NCBI RefSeq assembly: GCF_007556815.1
Contig: NZ_CP041745.1
Span: 4,145,001 to 4,209,000 of the forward strand
Length of the DNA: 64,000 bases
Direction: 5' to 3'
Source of the DNA: Paraburkholderia megapolitana
GTDB taxonomy: Bacteria; Pseudomonadota; Gammaproteobacteria; Burkholderiales; Burkholderiaceae
Numbering within the stretch: position 1 is the first letter of the stretch; each line of letters begins with the position of its first letter. The translations under genes and the position numbers were made by a program. The notes beneath the pieces are model-generated. The model worked only from the letters and a program-made list of their open reading frames with translations. It had not been told where the DNA came from and did no database searches. Below are positions 27,265 through 36,900 of this stretch, in pieces.

Positions 27265-27831
27265 GTGATCTCGACCACGCCATCCGCCGGCACCGACGAC
27301 CCGACGCTGCAACGCGCCTGGCACGCGCTCGAAGCCGTGCCGGACCCTGAGATTCCCGTCGTGTCGATCCGCGAGCTCGGCATCCTGCGCGACGTGCGGC
27401 GCGGTATCGACGGCACGCTTGAAGTCGTGATCACGCCGACCTATTCCGGTTGCCCTGCGATGTCGCAGATCGCCGAAGATGTTGCGCAGGCACTCGACAC
27501 CGCCGCGCTCACGCCATACCGTATCGAAACCGTGCTCGCGCCCGCATGGACCACCGACTGGATCACCGCCGACGCCCGCGAAAAACTACGCGCGTACGGC
27601 ATCGCCCCGCCCACCGGCGATTGCGCAAGCCATACATCGGCCACATCGAGCGAAAGCCAAAGCCCGAGCCAGGTCATCCGCTTCATACCGAGACCGCTCG
27701 CAGCACCCGCTTGCCCACGCTGCGGCTCCGCGCACACAGAACGTCTCGCGCAATTCGGCTCGACGGCATGCAAGGCGTTATATCGCTGCCTCGACTGCCG
27801 CGAACCCTTCGACTACTTCAAACCATACTGA
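27265..27831 (+). CDS. paaD: Iron-sulfur assembly-type protein PaaD
   Basis: The 188-residue protein has the MIP18/DUF59 fold (VPDPEIPVVSIRELGILRDV and TPTYSGCPAMSQIAEDV) and a C-terminal zinc-ribbon-like part with CPRCGSAHTERLAQFGSTAC and RCLDCREPFDYFKPY. PaaD is needed for a functional epoxidase, probably in metal-centre maturation. The start is GTG at 27265. One base separates its stop from the ATG of paaE, so translation is likely coupled. Confidence 0.95.
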   Translation: MISTTPSAGTDDPTLQRAWHALEAVPDPEIPVVSIRELGILRDVRRGIDGTLEVVITPTYSGCPAMSQIAEDVAQALDTAALTPYRIETVLAPAWTTDWITADAREKLRAYGIAPPTGDCASHTSATSSESQSPSQVIRFIPRPLAAPACPRCGSAHTERLAQFGSTACKALYRCLDCREPFDYFKPY

Positions 27832-27832
27832 T

Positions 27833-28921
27833 ATGGCCACCCCGCAATTCCATTCGCTGCGCATCCGGGAAGTCCGTCCCGAAACCGCCGACGCGGTCTC
27901 GGTCGCCTTCGAAGTCCCCGAGTCCCTGCGCGAGCTGTATCGCTTCACGCAAGGTCAGTTCGTGACGCTGAAAACGCACATCGACGGTGAGGAAACGCGC
28001 CGCTCGTATTCGATCTGCGTCGGCGTCACCGATTACGACCGCGACGGCGAACTGCGCGTCGGCATCAAACGCGTGCGTGGCGGCCGCTTTTCGAACTTCG
28101 CGTTCGACACGCTGCAGCCGGGACACACGATCGATGTGATGACACCCGACGGCCGCTTCTTCACCCACCTGAACGCAGGCCAGGGGAAACAGTACGTCGC
28201 ATTTTCGGGCGGCTCGGGCATCACGCCGGTGCTCGCGATCATCAAGACGACGCTCGAAATCGAGCCGCGCAGCACGTTCACGCTGGTTTACGGTAATCGC
28301 AGCGTCGACGCGATCATGTTTGCCGAAGAGCTCGAAGACCTGAAGAACCGCTTCATGAACCGCTTCGTGCTCTATCACGTGCTGTCCGATGACATCCAGG
28401 ATGTCGAGCTGTTCAACGGCGTGCTCGACCAGCAGAAGTGCATGGACTTCCTGAACACGCTCGTACCGGCCGATTCGATCGACGAAGCGTTCATCTGCGG
28501 CCCCGCGCCGATGATGGACGCTGCCGAAAACGCACTGAAAACGGCCGGCGTTGCGCCGGCGCAAGTGCACGTCGAGCGTTTCGGCACACCGCTGCCGCAG
28601 GCCGGCGCACCGATTGTCGAAATCACCGACAACACCCCGGCTGCCGACCTCGAAATCGTTCTCGATGGCAAACGGCGCAAGCTGCGTCTGCCCTACAAGG
28701 GCGTGAGCGTACTCGACGTCGGACTGCGCGCCGGCCTCGCGCTGCCGTACGCGTGCAAGGGCGGTGTCTGCTGTACCTGCCGCGCGAAGGTGCTGGAAGG
28801 CGAAGTGACGATGGACAAGAACTACACGCTGGAAGAACACGAGGTGCGCGACGGCTTCGTGCTCACGTGCCAGTGCCACCCGGTGAGCGAGCGCGTCGTG
28901 GTCAGCTACGACGAACGCTAG
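27833..28921 (+). CDS. paaE: Phenylacetyl-CoA epoxidase reductase PaaE
   Basis: The 362-residue reductase has an N-terminal FAD/NADPH module (RRSYSICVG binds FAD, FSGGSGITPVLAII binds the nucleotide, FICGPAPMMDAAE) and a C-terminal plant-type [2Fe-2S] domain with CKGGVCCTCRAKV and a later CQCHP. It passes electrons from NADPH to PaaA. The longer upstream open frame overlaps paaD, so ATG 27833 is the real start. A strong terminator follows at 28994. Confidence 0.97.
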   Translation: MATPQFHSLRIREVRPETADAVSVAFEVPESLRELYRFTQGQFVTLKTHIDGEETRRSYSICVGVTDYDRDGELRVGIKRVRGGRFSNFAFDTLQPGHTIDVMTPDGRFFTHLNAGQGKQYVAFSGGSGITPVLAIIKTTLEIEPRSTFTLVYGNRSVDAIMFAEELEDLKNRFMNRFVLYHVLSDDIQDVELFNGVLDQQKCMDFLNTLVPADSIDEAFICGPAPMMDAAENALKTAGVAPAQVHVERFGTPLPQAGAPIVEITDNTPAADLEIVLDGKRRKLRLPYKGVSVLDVGLRAGLALPYACKGGVCCTCRAKVLEGEVTMDKNYTLEEHEVRDGFVLTCQCHPVSERVVVSYDER

Positions 28922-28993
28922 GCAATCACCCGCGCACACCTTCAAACGCCCACTGCGCCGCTTCCGGCGCGGTCGCGATCCGCTTACACTAGG

Positions 28994-29039
28994 GGCCGCT
29001 CACGTCCGGGACTCCATTCCGGCTGTGAGCGGCCTTTTT
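28994..29039 (+). terminator. Rho-independent terminator after paaE
   Basis: A perfect 10-bp stem GGCCGCTCAC/GTGAGCGGCC with a 21-base loop precedes TTTTT. It lies 72 bases past the paaE stop and separates the operon from the DUF1835 gene and paaR. Confidence 0.85.
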
Positions 29040-29063
29040 CACGGAGTGGGCAATCAGCTTTCG

Positions 29064-29897
29064 ATGAGCACAATCCACATAACCAATGGCGACGTGGCGG
29101 CGGAATCGCTGCGCGGCGCCCTACGCGAAGCGAACCGCGACGACCGTGTGCTCGCGCTGCGCGACGATCTCGCGGTCGGGCCTCTGCGCGGCGCCGATGA
29201 ATCGCCCGATATACGCGCGGACTTCTGGCAACGCGTGAGCAGCGACGGCACACGCGACTTCATCGGCGAGTTTGCCGACCAGGCCACCGAGCTGGAACGA
29301 CTGGTCGCCGCGGACTCACATGTGGTGATCTGGCATGCACAAAGCGCCGCTGATCAATTGACGCTGCGGCGCGTCTGCTACCACCTGCGCAACAGCCCTC
29401 AGCGGTTGAACGAAGTGCGCCTGTCGATCGGTGATCTGACCGACCCTGGCGCCTGGGCGCATAGCCGCGCCGATCAGGCGACTTCCGTCGGCATGTTCGC
29501 GCCGGCGGTACTGCGCGCGCATCTGCGCGACGCAGCGCCGATCTCCGTGCTGCGCATCAGCCGGCTCGCGCTTGAATGGCAGGAAGTGAAGCAGGCGAAC
29601 GGCGAGACACGGCGCCTGCGCGACAACACGTTCACGAGCGGCAGCTTCGGCGAACTCGACAGCTTCCTGCTCGGCCAGGCCACCGGCGCCTGGCAACCAG
29701 CCGCCCGCCTCGCCGCGGCGCTGATGTCGGCCAACATCGGCTTTCTCATCAGCGACGGCGTTGCGCTGTGGCGCTGCCGCGAACTCGCGGCAGCCGGCCG
29801 CGTCCGGCTGCGCGGCGACGCGTCGTCATGGCGTACGCTCGAACTGTGCGCCGCCGGCGCCGCGCAATGCGCCGCCCTTTCCACCTGCCCCGACTGA
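29064..29897 (+). CDS. DUF1835/DUF3658-type hypothetical protein
   Basis: The 277-residue protein starts MSTIHITNGDVAAESLRGAL and has DDLAVGPL and VVIWHAQSAADQLTLRRVCY, characteristic of DUF1835 proteins, which have no established biochemical role. The C-terminal half fits DUF3658. No signal peptide or membrane segment is seen. The start at 29064 is preferred because an upstream frame would begin inside the terminator. paaR begins 12 bases downstream, so the two are probably co-transcribed. Confidence 0.75.
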   Translation: MSTIHITNGDVAAESLRGALREANRDDRVLALRDDLAVGPLRGADESPDIRADFWQRVSSDGTRDFIGEFADQATELERLVAADSHVVIWHAQSAADQLTLRRVCYHLRNSPQRLNEVRLSIGDLTDPGAWAHSRADQATSVGMFAPAVLRAHLRDAAPISVLRISRLALEWQEVKQANGETRRLRDNTFTSGSFGELDSFLLGQATGAWQPAARLAAALMSANIGFLISDGVALWRCRELAAAGRVRLRGDASSWRTLELCAAGAAQCAALSTCPD

Positions 29898-29909
29898 CCG
29901 TCCAGAACC

Positions 29910-30506
29910 ATGGCCCGCACCCGAGCGCCCGATCACGAAACGCAACGCGAACAGATCCTCGATCTGGCCGCCGAAAAATTCGCGCAGACCAGCTATCCGA
30001 GCACCTCGATGGCGGACCTCGCCGCCGCGAGCGGCACATCGAAAGCACGCCTCTATCACTACTACGCGAGCAAGGAAGCGATCCTGTTCGATCTGCTCGA
30101 CCGCTACACGAAGCGGCTGATGCTGATCATCGCGGAGGTCGAGGGTGCCAGCCAGCGACGCGGCCTGACCGAGCGCGAGACCTTCGCCGAACTGATCCGC
30201 GCCTTTCTCACCGAGTACGAGACCTCGCACAGCCGGCACGTGGCGCTGCTGAACGACGTGAAGTATCTGGTCGATACGCAGCGTGAAGTCATCCTGAACC
30301 GTCAGCGCGACGTGGTCGCCGCGTTCGCGCGCCAGTTGACGCGTGCCTACCCCGAGCGCAGCACCCGCGACAACCAGACCGCGCTAACGATGATGGTGTT
30401 CGGCATGATCAACTGGACCTTTACCTGGCTCAAACCGGGTGGCCGGATGGGGTACCAGGAGTTTGCGGAACAGGTGGTCGGAATGATCGAGCACGGGCTC
30501 GGTTAG
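29910..30506 (+). CDS. paaR: TetR-family regulator, probable PaaR
   Basis: The 198-residue regulator has an N-terminal TetR helix-turn-helix (ILDLAAEKFAQTSYPSTSM, DLAAASGTSKARLYHYYASK, then EAILFDLLDRY) and a helical ligand domain. Its place just after paaABCDE and the palindrome in the paaA promoter identify it as the probable repressor of phenylacetate catabolism, derepressed by phenylacetyl-CoA. The symbol is assigned from context as much as from sequence. It follows the DUF1835 gene by 12 bases. Confidence 0.85.
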   Translation: MARTRAPDHETQREQILDLAAEKFAQTSYPSTSMADLAAASGTSKARLYHYYASKEAILFDLLDRYTKRLMLIIAEVEGASQRRGLTERETFAELIRAFLTEYETSHSRHVALLNDVKYLVDTQREVILNRQRDVVAAFARQLTRAYPERSTRDNQTALTMMVFGMINWTFTWLKPGGRMGYQEFAEQVVGMIEHGLG

Positions 30507-30743
30507 CCACGAAATGCGGCGCGGCAGCATTTTTTCGACCACCCAGTCGGCAAATGGCGATTCATCAGCCGAATGTAGTTAAACGAATAAATTCAATAAA
30601 ATCAGATACTTGATCGTCATAAAATAACGCTCTAGAACATCCCCTCCATCAAATTCAGGGTTTTCCCTAGGTTCATCCTGACGGTTCGACTACAATACTT
30701 GGTGCATCGCATCATGCCGTCCGTCTGAAAAGGAGAACCGTCC

Positions 30744-31412
30744 ATGAACAAGCTCGCTAACCGCGGCGATGAGCCGATCGTGACATCCGATCGCCTGTTG
30801 CAGGCCGGCAGTCGCGCGCCTGCTCTCGTCCGGGAACTCACTTCCGCCGACCGCGACCGTCTGCTCACCCATTTCCTCGCGCTGAGCGAGGAAGACCGTC
30901 TGCTGCGCTTCGGCCAGGTCGTGCCGAACCACGTGATCGAACACTATGTCCGCGCAATCGATTTCTCGCGCGATACCGTATTCGGTGTGTTCGACAGCCA
31001 GTTGCAGCTGGCCGGCGTTGGTCATCTGGCCTACCTGCCCGCTGATGGCGAAAAGCGCACTGCTGAATTCGGCGTGTCGGTGCTGGAAAGCGCGCGCGGC
31101 CAGGGTGCCGGCTCGAAGCTGTTCGAACGCGCTGCGATCCGCAGCCGCAATACGCACGTGACGACGCTCTATATGCACTGCCTGTCGCGCAACTCGACGA
31201 TGATGCACATCGCGAGAAAAGCTGGCATGAAGATCGAGTACGCGTATGGCGAAGCCGATGCGTACCTGACGTTGTCGCCGGCAGACCAGTCGAGCATCCT
31301 CAGCGAAATGCTGCAGGAACAGGCTGCGGTGTTCGACTACGCGCTCAAGCGGCAGGCACGCCGGGCGTCGATGCTGCTTGAATCGTTTCTGCCCACGGCG
31401 GCGGCGGCGTAA
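30744..31412 (+). CDS. GNAT-family N-acetyltransferase
   Basis: The 222-residue protein has the GNAT acetyl-CoA site VSVLESARGQGAGSKLFERA, preceded by VRELTSADRDRLLTHFLALS and LRFGQVVPN. The C-terminal 45 residues are helical and basic. The substrate is not recognisable. It is a single gene: TACAAT at 30691 is a candidate -10, AAGGAGA lies before the ATG, and a strong terminator follows at 31439. Confidence 0.85.
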   Translation: MNKLANRGDEPIVTSDRLLQAGSRAPALVRELTSADRDRLLTHFLALSEEDRLLRFGQVVPNHVIEHYVRAIDFSRDTVFGVFDSQLQLAGVGHLAYLPADGEKRTAEFGVSVLESARGQGAGSKLFERAAIRSRNTHVTTLYMHCLSRNSTMMHIARKAGMKIEYAYGEADAYLTLSPADQSSILSEMLQEQAAVFDYALKRQARRASMLLESFLPTAAAA

Positions 31413-31438
31413 AGCGCGGGCCACCCCGACCGATGAGG

Positions 31439-31466
31439 AAAAAAGCGGCTTCGGCCGCTTTTTTTA
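31439..31466. terminator. Rho-independent terminator, bidirectional
   Basis: AAAAGCGGC, tetraloop TTCG, GCCGCTTTT and more T follow the acetyltransferase gene. A-runs and T-runs flank both sides, so it can also serve the convergent Lrp-type gene. Confidence 0.88.
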
Positions 31467-31504
31467 TGTCCGCACAGTCCGCCCGAAGCCACTGTGGCGC
31501 GCGC

Positions 31505-32026
31505 CTAGAGAATCGGCAGTGCTGTCGTTTCCTTGATCGTATCGAGCGAAAAGCTCGTTTTGACGTCGATCACCGACGGGTGATGCAGCAACTGGTCCTG
31601 CATGAAACGCGAGAAGTGGGCCATGTCTTCGACGTGTACCCGCAGCATGTAATCCATGTCGCCGGTCATCGCGTGGCACGCCACGACCTCGGGCCACGCC
31701 TGGACGGCCGCACGGAACAGTTCCGCGTGCGTCGCACCGGGACGCCTCGACGTGCTGCCGTCGCTGCGCACGCTCACCGCCGGTCCGCCGCGTTTTTCCA
31801 GCCGCACATCGACGTACGCGAGCAGCGCCAGTCCGAGCCGCTGCGGATCGAGCAAGGCCACGTAACCGCGGATCACCCCGCTCTCTTCAAGCCGACGAAT
31901 GCGCCGTAGACATGGGCTCGGCGACAGATTGATGCGCTCCGCGATATCCTGGTTCGACAACCGCCCGTTCTCCTGCAGGATGGCAAGAATCCGCCGGTCG
32001 ATCGCATCTATCTCGATGTCAGCCAT
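31505..32026 (-). CDS. Lrp/AsnC-family transcriptional regulator
   Basis: The 173-residue regulator has an AsnC-type helix-turn-helix (DAIDRRILAILQENGRLSNQ and SPSPCLRRIRRLEESGVIRG) and a RAM ligand domain (VVACHAMTGDMDYMLRVHVED). An insertion of about 17 residues (GGPAVSVRSDGSTSRRPG) splits the linker. It is divergent from hpd across 142 bases and probably responds to an aromatic amino acid to control tyrosine catabolism, by context. Confidence 0.88.
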   Translation of the reverse strand: MADIEIDAIDRRILAILQENGRLSNQDIAERINLSPSPCLRRIRRLEESGVIRGYVALLDPQRLGLALLAYVDVRLEKRGGPAVSVRSDGSTSRRPGATHAELFRAAVQAWPEVVACHAMTGDMDYMLRVHVEDMAHFSRFMQDQLLHHPSVIDVKTSFSLDTIKETTALPIL

Positions 32027-32168
32027 TTTCTGCCTCTGATTATCGAATCACAGCTATTTAATAGCGCAATCCTAGTGATCTCCATTTAAGTTCGCAAGCT
32101 TTCTCCCTATCTGGCGACTTACACTTGCGTCATTCCATCGCGGCACACGCCCGACAGAGGAGACAGAC

Positions 32169-33266
32169 ATGCAGGTTCCAACCTGGGACAACCCCGTCGG
32201 CACCGACGGTTTCGAGTTCATCGAATACACCGCGCCCGATCCGAAAGCGCTCGGCAAGCTGTTCGAGCAGATGGGCTTCACGGCGATCGCGCGGCATCGT
32301 CACAAGGACGTGACGCTGTACCGCCAGGGCGAAATCAACTTCATCGTGAATGCCGAACCGGACTCGTTCGCGCAGCGCTTCGCGCGCCTGCACGGTCCGT
32401 CGATCTGCGCGATCGCGTTTCGCGTGCAGGACGCGGGGAAAGCCTACCGGCATGCGCTCGATCTCGGCGCATGGGGCTTCGACAACAAGACCGGCCCGAT
32501 GGAACTGAACATCCCGGCGATCAAGGGCATCGGCGACTCGCTGATCTATTTCGTCGACCGCTGGCGCGGCAAGAACGGTGCGCAGCCGAACAGCATCGGC
32601 GACATCGGCATCTACGACGTCGACTTCGAACCGATCCCCGGTGCGAACCCGAACCCCGCCGGCCACGGCCTCACCTACATCGACCACCTGACGCACAACG
32701 TGCATCGCGGCCGCATGCAGGAATGGGCGGAGTTCTACGAGCGGCTGTTCAATTTCCGCGAAGTGCGTTACTTCGATATCGAAGGCAAGGTGACGGGCGT
32801 GAAGTCGAAGGCGATGACCTCGCCGTGCGGCAAGATCCGGATTCCGATCAACGAAGAAGGTTCGGAAACGTCGGGGCAGATCCAGGAATACCTCGACGCG
32901 TATCACGGCGAAGGCATCCAGCACATCGCGCTCGGTAGCAACGACATCTGCCGCACCGTCGACGGACTGCGCGCATCGAAGATCTCGCTGCTCGACACGA
33001 TCGACACGTATTACGAACTGGTCGACCGGCGCGTGCCGAACCATGGCGAGCCGCTCGACGAACTGCGCAAGCGCAAGATCCTGATCGACGGTGCACGCGA
33101 AGATCTGCTGCTGCAGATCTTCACGGAAAACCAGATCGGCCCGATCTTCTTCGAGATCATCCAGCGCAAGGGCAACCAGGGCTTCGGTGAAGGCAACTTC
33201 AAGGCGCTGTTCGAATCGATCGAACTCGATCAGATCCGGCGCGGTGTCGTGAAGGACAACACGTAG
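32169..33266 (+). CDS. hpd: 4-Hydroxyphenylpyruvate dioxygenase
   Basis: The 365-residue enzyme turns 4-hydroxyphenylpyruvate into homogentisate in tyrosine and phenylalanine breakdown. The iron ligands are His173 in IDHLTHNV, His252 in IQHIALGSNDI and Glu329 in FFEIIQRKGNQGFGEGNF. Both VOC-fold halves are complete. AGAGGAGA precedes ATG 32169. The divergent Lrp-type gene is the likely regulator, and the fused 2-oxoacid oxidoreductase downstream uses related 2-oxo acids. Confidence 0.97.
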   Translation: MQVPTWDNPVGTDGFEFIEYTAPDPKALGKLFEQMGFTAIARHRHKDVTLYRQGEINFIVNAEPDSFAQRFARLHGPSICAIAFRVQDAGKAYRHALDLGAWGFDNKTGPMELNIPAIKGIGDSLIYFVDRWRGKNGAQPNSIGDIGIYDVDFEPIPGANPNPAGHGLTYIDHLTHNVHRGRMQEWAEFYERLFNFREVRYFDIEGKVTGVKSKAMTSPCGKIRIPINEEGSETSGQIQEYLDAYHGEGIQHIALGSNDICRTVDGLRASKISLLDTIDTYYELVDRRVPNHGEPLDELRKRKILIDGAREDLLLQIFTENQIGPIFFEIIQRKGNQGFGEGNFKALFESIELDQIRRGVVKDNT

Positions 33267-33284
33267 AGCGTTGCGCATAAAAAA

Positions 33285-33315
33285 AGCGAAGATCGATTGA
33301 TCTTCGCTTTTTGAC
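33285..33315. terminator. Rho-independent terminator after hpd
   Basis: AGCGAAGATC, loop GATT, GATCTTCGCT and a T-run lie 18 bases past the hpd stop. A-rich sequence on the left makes it usable from both sides. Confidence 0.9.
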
Positions 33316-33378
33316 TAAGTGCCAAAGCCTCGAAGGCTTCAGCTAGAAAATGGGACGATGCAGCGCCTGCGCGCTACC

Positions 33379-33576
33379 TCACTTTTGCTGGCCGTCGTGG
33401 TCGACGGTGACGCCTGCACACGAGCGGTCCATGCTGCCCAGACAGGGGACAACATGCGTCGTGTGAGCGAGCGTTCCGGCAGATGCACTTTCCGTGGCAT
33501 TCGAACGTAGCGGCGCGCTGATGGCAAAAAAAGCGGCCGAGACCGTCAGGAAGGTCTGGATGTGTCGTTTGTTCAT
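33379..33576 (-). CDS. Small secreted protein, unknown
   Basis: The 65-residue protein has a clear signal peptide (MNKRHIQTFLTVSAAFFAIS, then APLRSNA) and a short mature part with two Cys residues (VVPCLGS and RSCAGV) that could form a disulfide. AGGAGT lies 7 bases before the ATG. It is antisense to nothing known and sits between hpd and ior. Family not recognised. Confidence 0.55.
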   Translation of the reverse strand: MNKRHIQTFLTVSAAFFAISAPLRSNATESASAGTLAHTTHVVPCLGSMDRSCAGVTVDHDGQQK

Positions 33577-33947
33577 GCGTACTCCTTTATCAACTGCCTG
33601 TCCCGGCAGGCCCCCGCAACGTATGGCGGAGTCTGCGCAGTGGCTACAGGTGGGGTATTAGACCGGCATTTCAAGTCGGGTTCATGAATTGCCGGTGGTT
33701 TTACAGGCTGTTACAGCAAGATTCATCTCGACACATTGCGTGTCATACAGTCGCAATAAGACGCAATATCGACGGTAGAAATCGATGCCGCAGCGCCGCA
33801 TTTTTGGCTGCAATGCGGCGGGTTTCTACCAGTGCTACCATCGCCGGAAAGTCGGCAATATGTCGGCCCCGGCCAAAGCATTCACAAGATGTCGAGGCCC
33901 TGCAATTTTGTTTTGGCGATCCCAAACTGGGTGGAGGAGTACACATA

Positions 33948-36900
33948 ATGAATGCCCCGCTAGACGCAGATCAGCGAGCATCGCTCGAAGCTGCGCTATC
34001 TTCCGTCACGCTCGACGACAAATACACCCTCGAACGCGGCCGCGCGTATATGAGCGGCATCCAGGCGCTGGTCCGTCTGCCGATGCTGCAGCAGGAACGC
34101 GACAAGGCTGCCGGACTCAATACAGCAGGGTTCATTTCCGGCTACCGCGGGTCTCCGCTCGGCGGCCTCGATCTGTCGCTGTGGAAAGCCAAGCAGCATC
34201 TGGCCGCACACCAGGTCGTGTTCCAGCCCGGCGTCAATGAAGACCTCGCCGCCACCGCCGTGTGGGGTTCGCAGCAGGTCAATCTCTATCCCAGCGCACG
34301 CTACGACGGCGTGTTCTCGATGTGGTACGGCAAAGGTCCCGGTGTGGACCGTTCCGGCGACGTGTTCAAGCACGGCAACTCGGCCGGTTCGTCGAAACAC
34401 GGCGGCGTCCTCGTGCTCGCCGGCGACGATCATGCCGCGAAATCCTCGACGCTCGCGCACCAGTCCGAGCACATGTTCAAGGCATGCGGCCTGCCGGTGC
34501 TGTTTCCGTCGAACGTGCAGGAATATCTCGACTTCGGCCTGCACGGCTGGGCGATGAGCCGTTACTCCGGCCTCTGGGCCGCGATGAAGTGCGTGACCGA
34601 CGTGGTTGAATCGTCGGCTTCGGTCGATATCGATCCGCACCGCACGCAGATCATCCTGCCGTCCGATTTCGCCATGCCCGACGGCGGCCTCAACATCCGC
34701 TGGCCCGACCCGCCGCTCGTGCAGGAAGCACGTCTGCTTGACTACAAATGGTATGCGGCGCTCGCGTACGTCCGTGCGAACAAGCTCGATCGCGTCGAGA
34801 TCGATTCGCCGCACGCGCGCTTCGGCATCATGACCGCCGGCAAGGCGTATCTGGATGTACGCCAGGCGCTGACCGACCTCGGTCTCGACGACGAAACCTG
34901 CGCGCGCATCGGCATCCGGCTCTATAAGGTCGGCTGCGTCTGGCCGCTCGAAGCACAAGGCGCGCAAGCGTTCGCGCGCGGCCTCGACGAAATTCTCGTG
35001 ATCGAGGAAAAGCGTCAGATTCTCGAATACGCGATCAAGGAAGAGCTGTACAACTGGCCCGACACACAACGGCCGCGCGTGTACGGCAAGTTCGACGAGA
35101 AAGACGGCGCCGGTGGCGAATGGTCGGTGCCGATGGGCAAGTGGTTGCTGCCCGCGCACTACGAACTGTCGCCGGCGATCATCGCGAAAGCGATCGCGAC
35201 GCGGCTCGACAAGTTCGACCTGCCGTCCGACGTCCGCGCACGCATCGCGACGCGCATCGCTGTGATCGAAGCGAAGGAAAAAGCGCTCGCCCGGCCGCGC
35301 GTCGAAGTCGAGCGCAAGCCGTGGTTCTGTTCGGGCTGCCCGCACAACACGTCGACCGCCGTGCCGGAAGGCTCGCGTGCGATGGCCGGCATCGGCTGCC
35401 ACTACATGACGGTGTGGATGGATCGCAGCACGACCACCTTCAGCCAGATGGGCGGCGAAGGCGTCGCGTGGACCGGCCAGGCGCCGTTCACGAACGACAA
35501 GCACGTGTTCGCGAATCTCGGCGACGGTACGTACTTCCACTCGGGTCTGCTCGCGATCCGCGCGGCGATCGCGTCGAAGGCGAACATCACCTACAAGATC
35601 CTCTACAACGATGCGGTCGCGATGACCGGCGGCCAGCCGGTCGACGGCACGCTGACCGTGCCGCAGATCACGTTGCAGCTCGCCGCCGAAGGCGCGACGA
35701 AAATCGTGATCGTCACCGACGAGCCGCAAAAGTACCAGGGCGCGATGCAGCAGCTCGCAGCGGGCGTGACGATCCATCATCGCGACCAGCTCGACGACGT
35801 GCAGCGCGAGCTGCGTGAAATCGCTGGCACGACGATCCTGATTTACGACCAGACCTGCGCAACCGAAAAGCGCCGCCGCCGCAAACGCAATGCGTACCCC
35901 GATCCGGCGAAGCGTGTCGTGATTAACGACGCGGTCTGCGAAGGCTGTGGCGATTGCTCGGTGCAGTCGAACTGCCTGTCGGTGGAACCGCTCGAAACCG
36001 AGTACGGCACGAAACGCCAGATCAATCAGTCCACCTGCAACAAGGACTTCTCTTGCCTGAAGGGTTTTTGCCCGAGCTTTGTCTCGGTCGAAGGCGGTCA
36101 ACTGCGCAAGCCGAAAGCAGCCGGTGGAGTCGCCAGCGATACGTTGGCGCCCGTACCGGACCCGCAAGTGCCGGCAATCGGCCGTCCGTACGGCGTGCTG
36201 ATCACGGGCGTCGGTGGTACGGGGGTTGTGACGATCGGTGCGCTGCTCGGCATGGCTGCGCACCTCGAGAACAAGGGCGTAACGGTACTCGACGTCACCG
36301 GTCTCGCGCAGAAGGGCGGCGCCGTGATGAGCCACGTACAGATTGCGAACCAGCCCGCCGACATCCACGCCACGCGTATCGCGATGGGTGAAGCGAGCCT
36401 CGTGATCGGTTGCGATGCGATCGTCACCGCCAGCGACGAATGTGTGTCGCGGATGCAGGGTGGACGCACACGCGTCGTGTTGAACAGCGCAGCCACGCCG
36501 ACCGCCGAGTTCATCAAGAACCCGAACTGGCGTTTCCCTGGGGCCAGCGCCGAAGCCGACGTGCGCGCCGGTGCCGGCGACGACGGTGTTTCCGCCGTCG
36601 ATGCAAACCGCTTCGCGCTCGCGCTGCTCGGCGATGCGATCTACACGAATCCGTTCATGCTTGGTTACGCATGGCAGCGCGGCTGGATTCCGCTCACGCA
36701 CGAATCGCTGATCCGCGCGATCGAACTGAACGCCGTGCAGGTCGACAAGAACCGCGCAGCGTTCGAATGGGGCCGCCGCACCGCCCACGATCCTGCCGGC
36801 GTCAGCAAGCTCGCGAACCTGCAAGGCCGCAGCGAAGAAGCCACCGATACGGCAAGCAGCAAGATCATCTCGCTGCATACGCCGAAGGCACTCGACACGC

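Noticed and set aside
30536..30549. Second PaaR site after paaR (CGAC-N6-GTCG)
   Set aside because: Only 4-base half-sites match and it lies downstream of the gene, not in a promoter.
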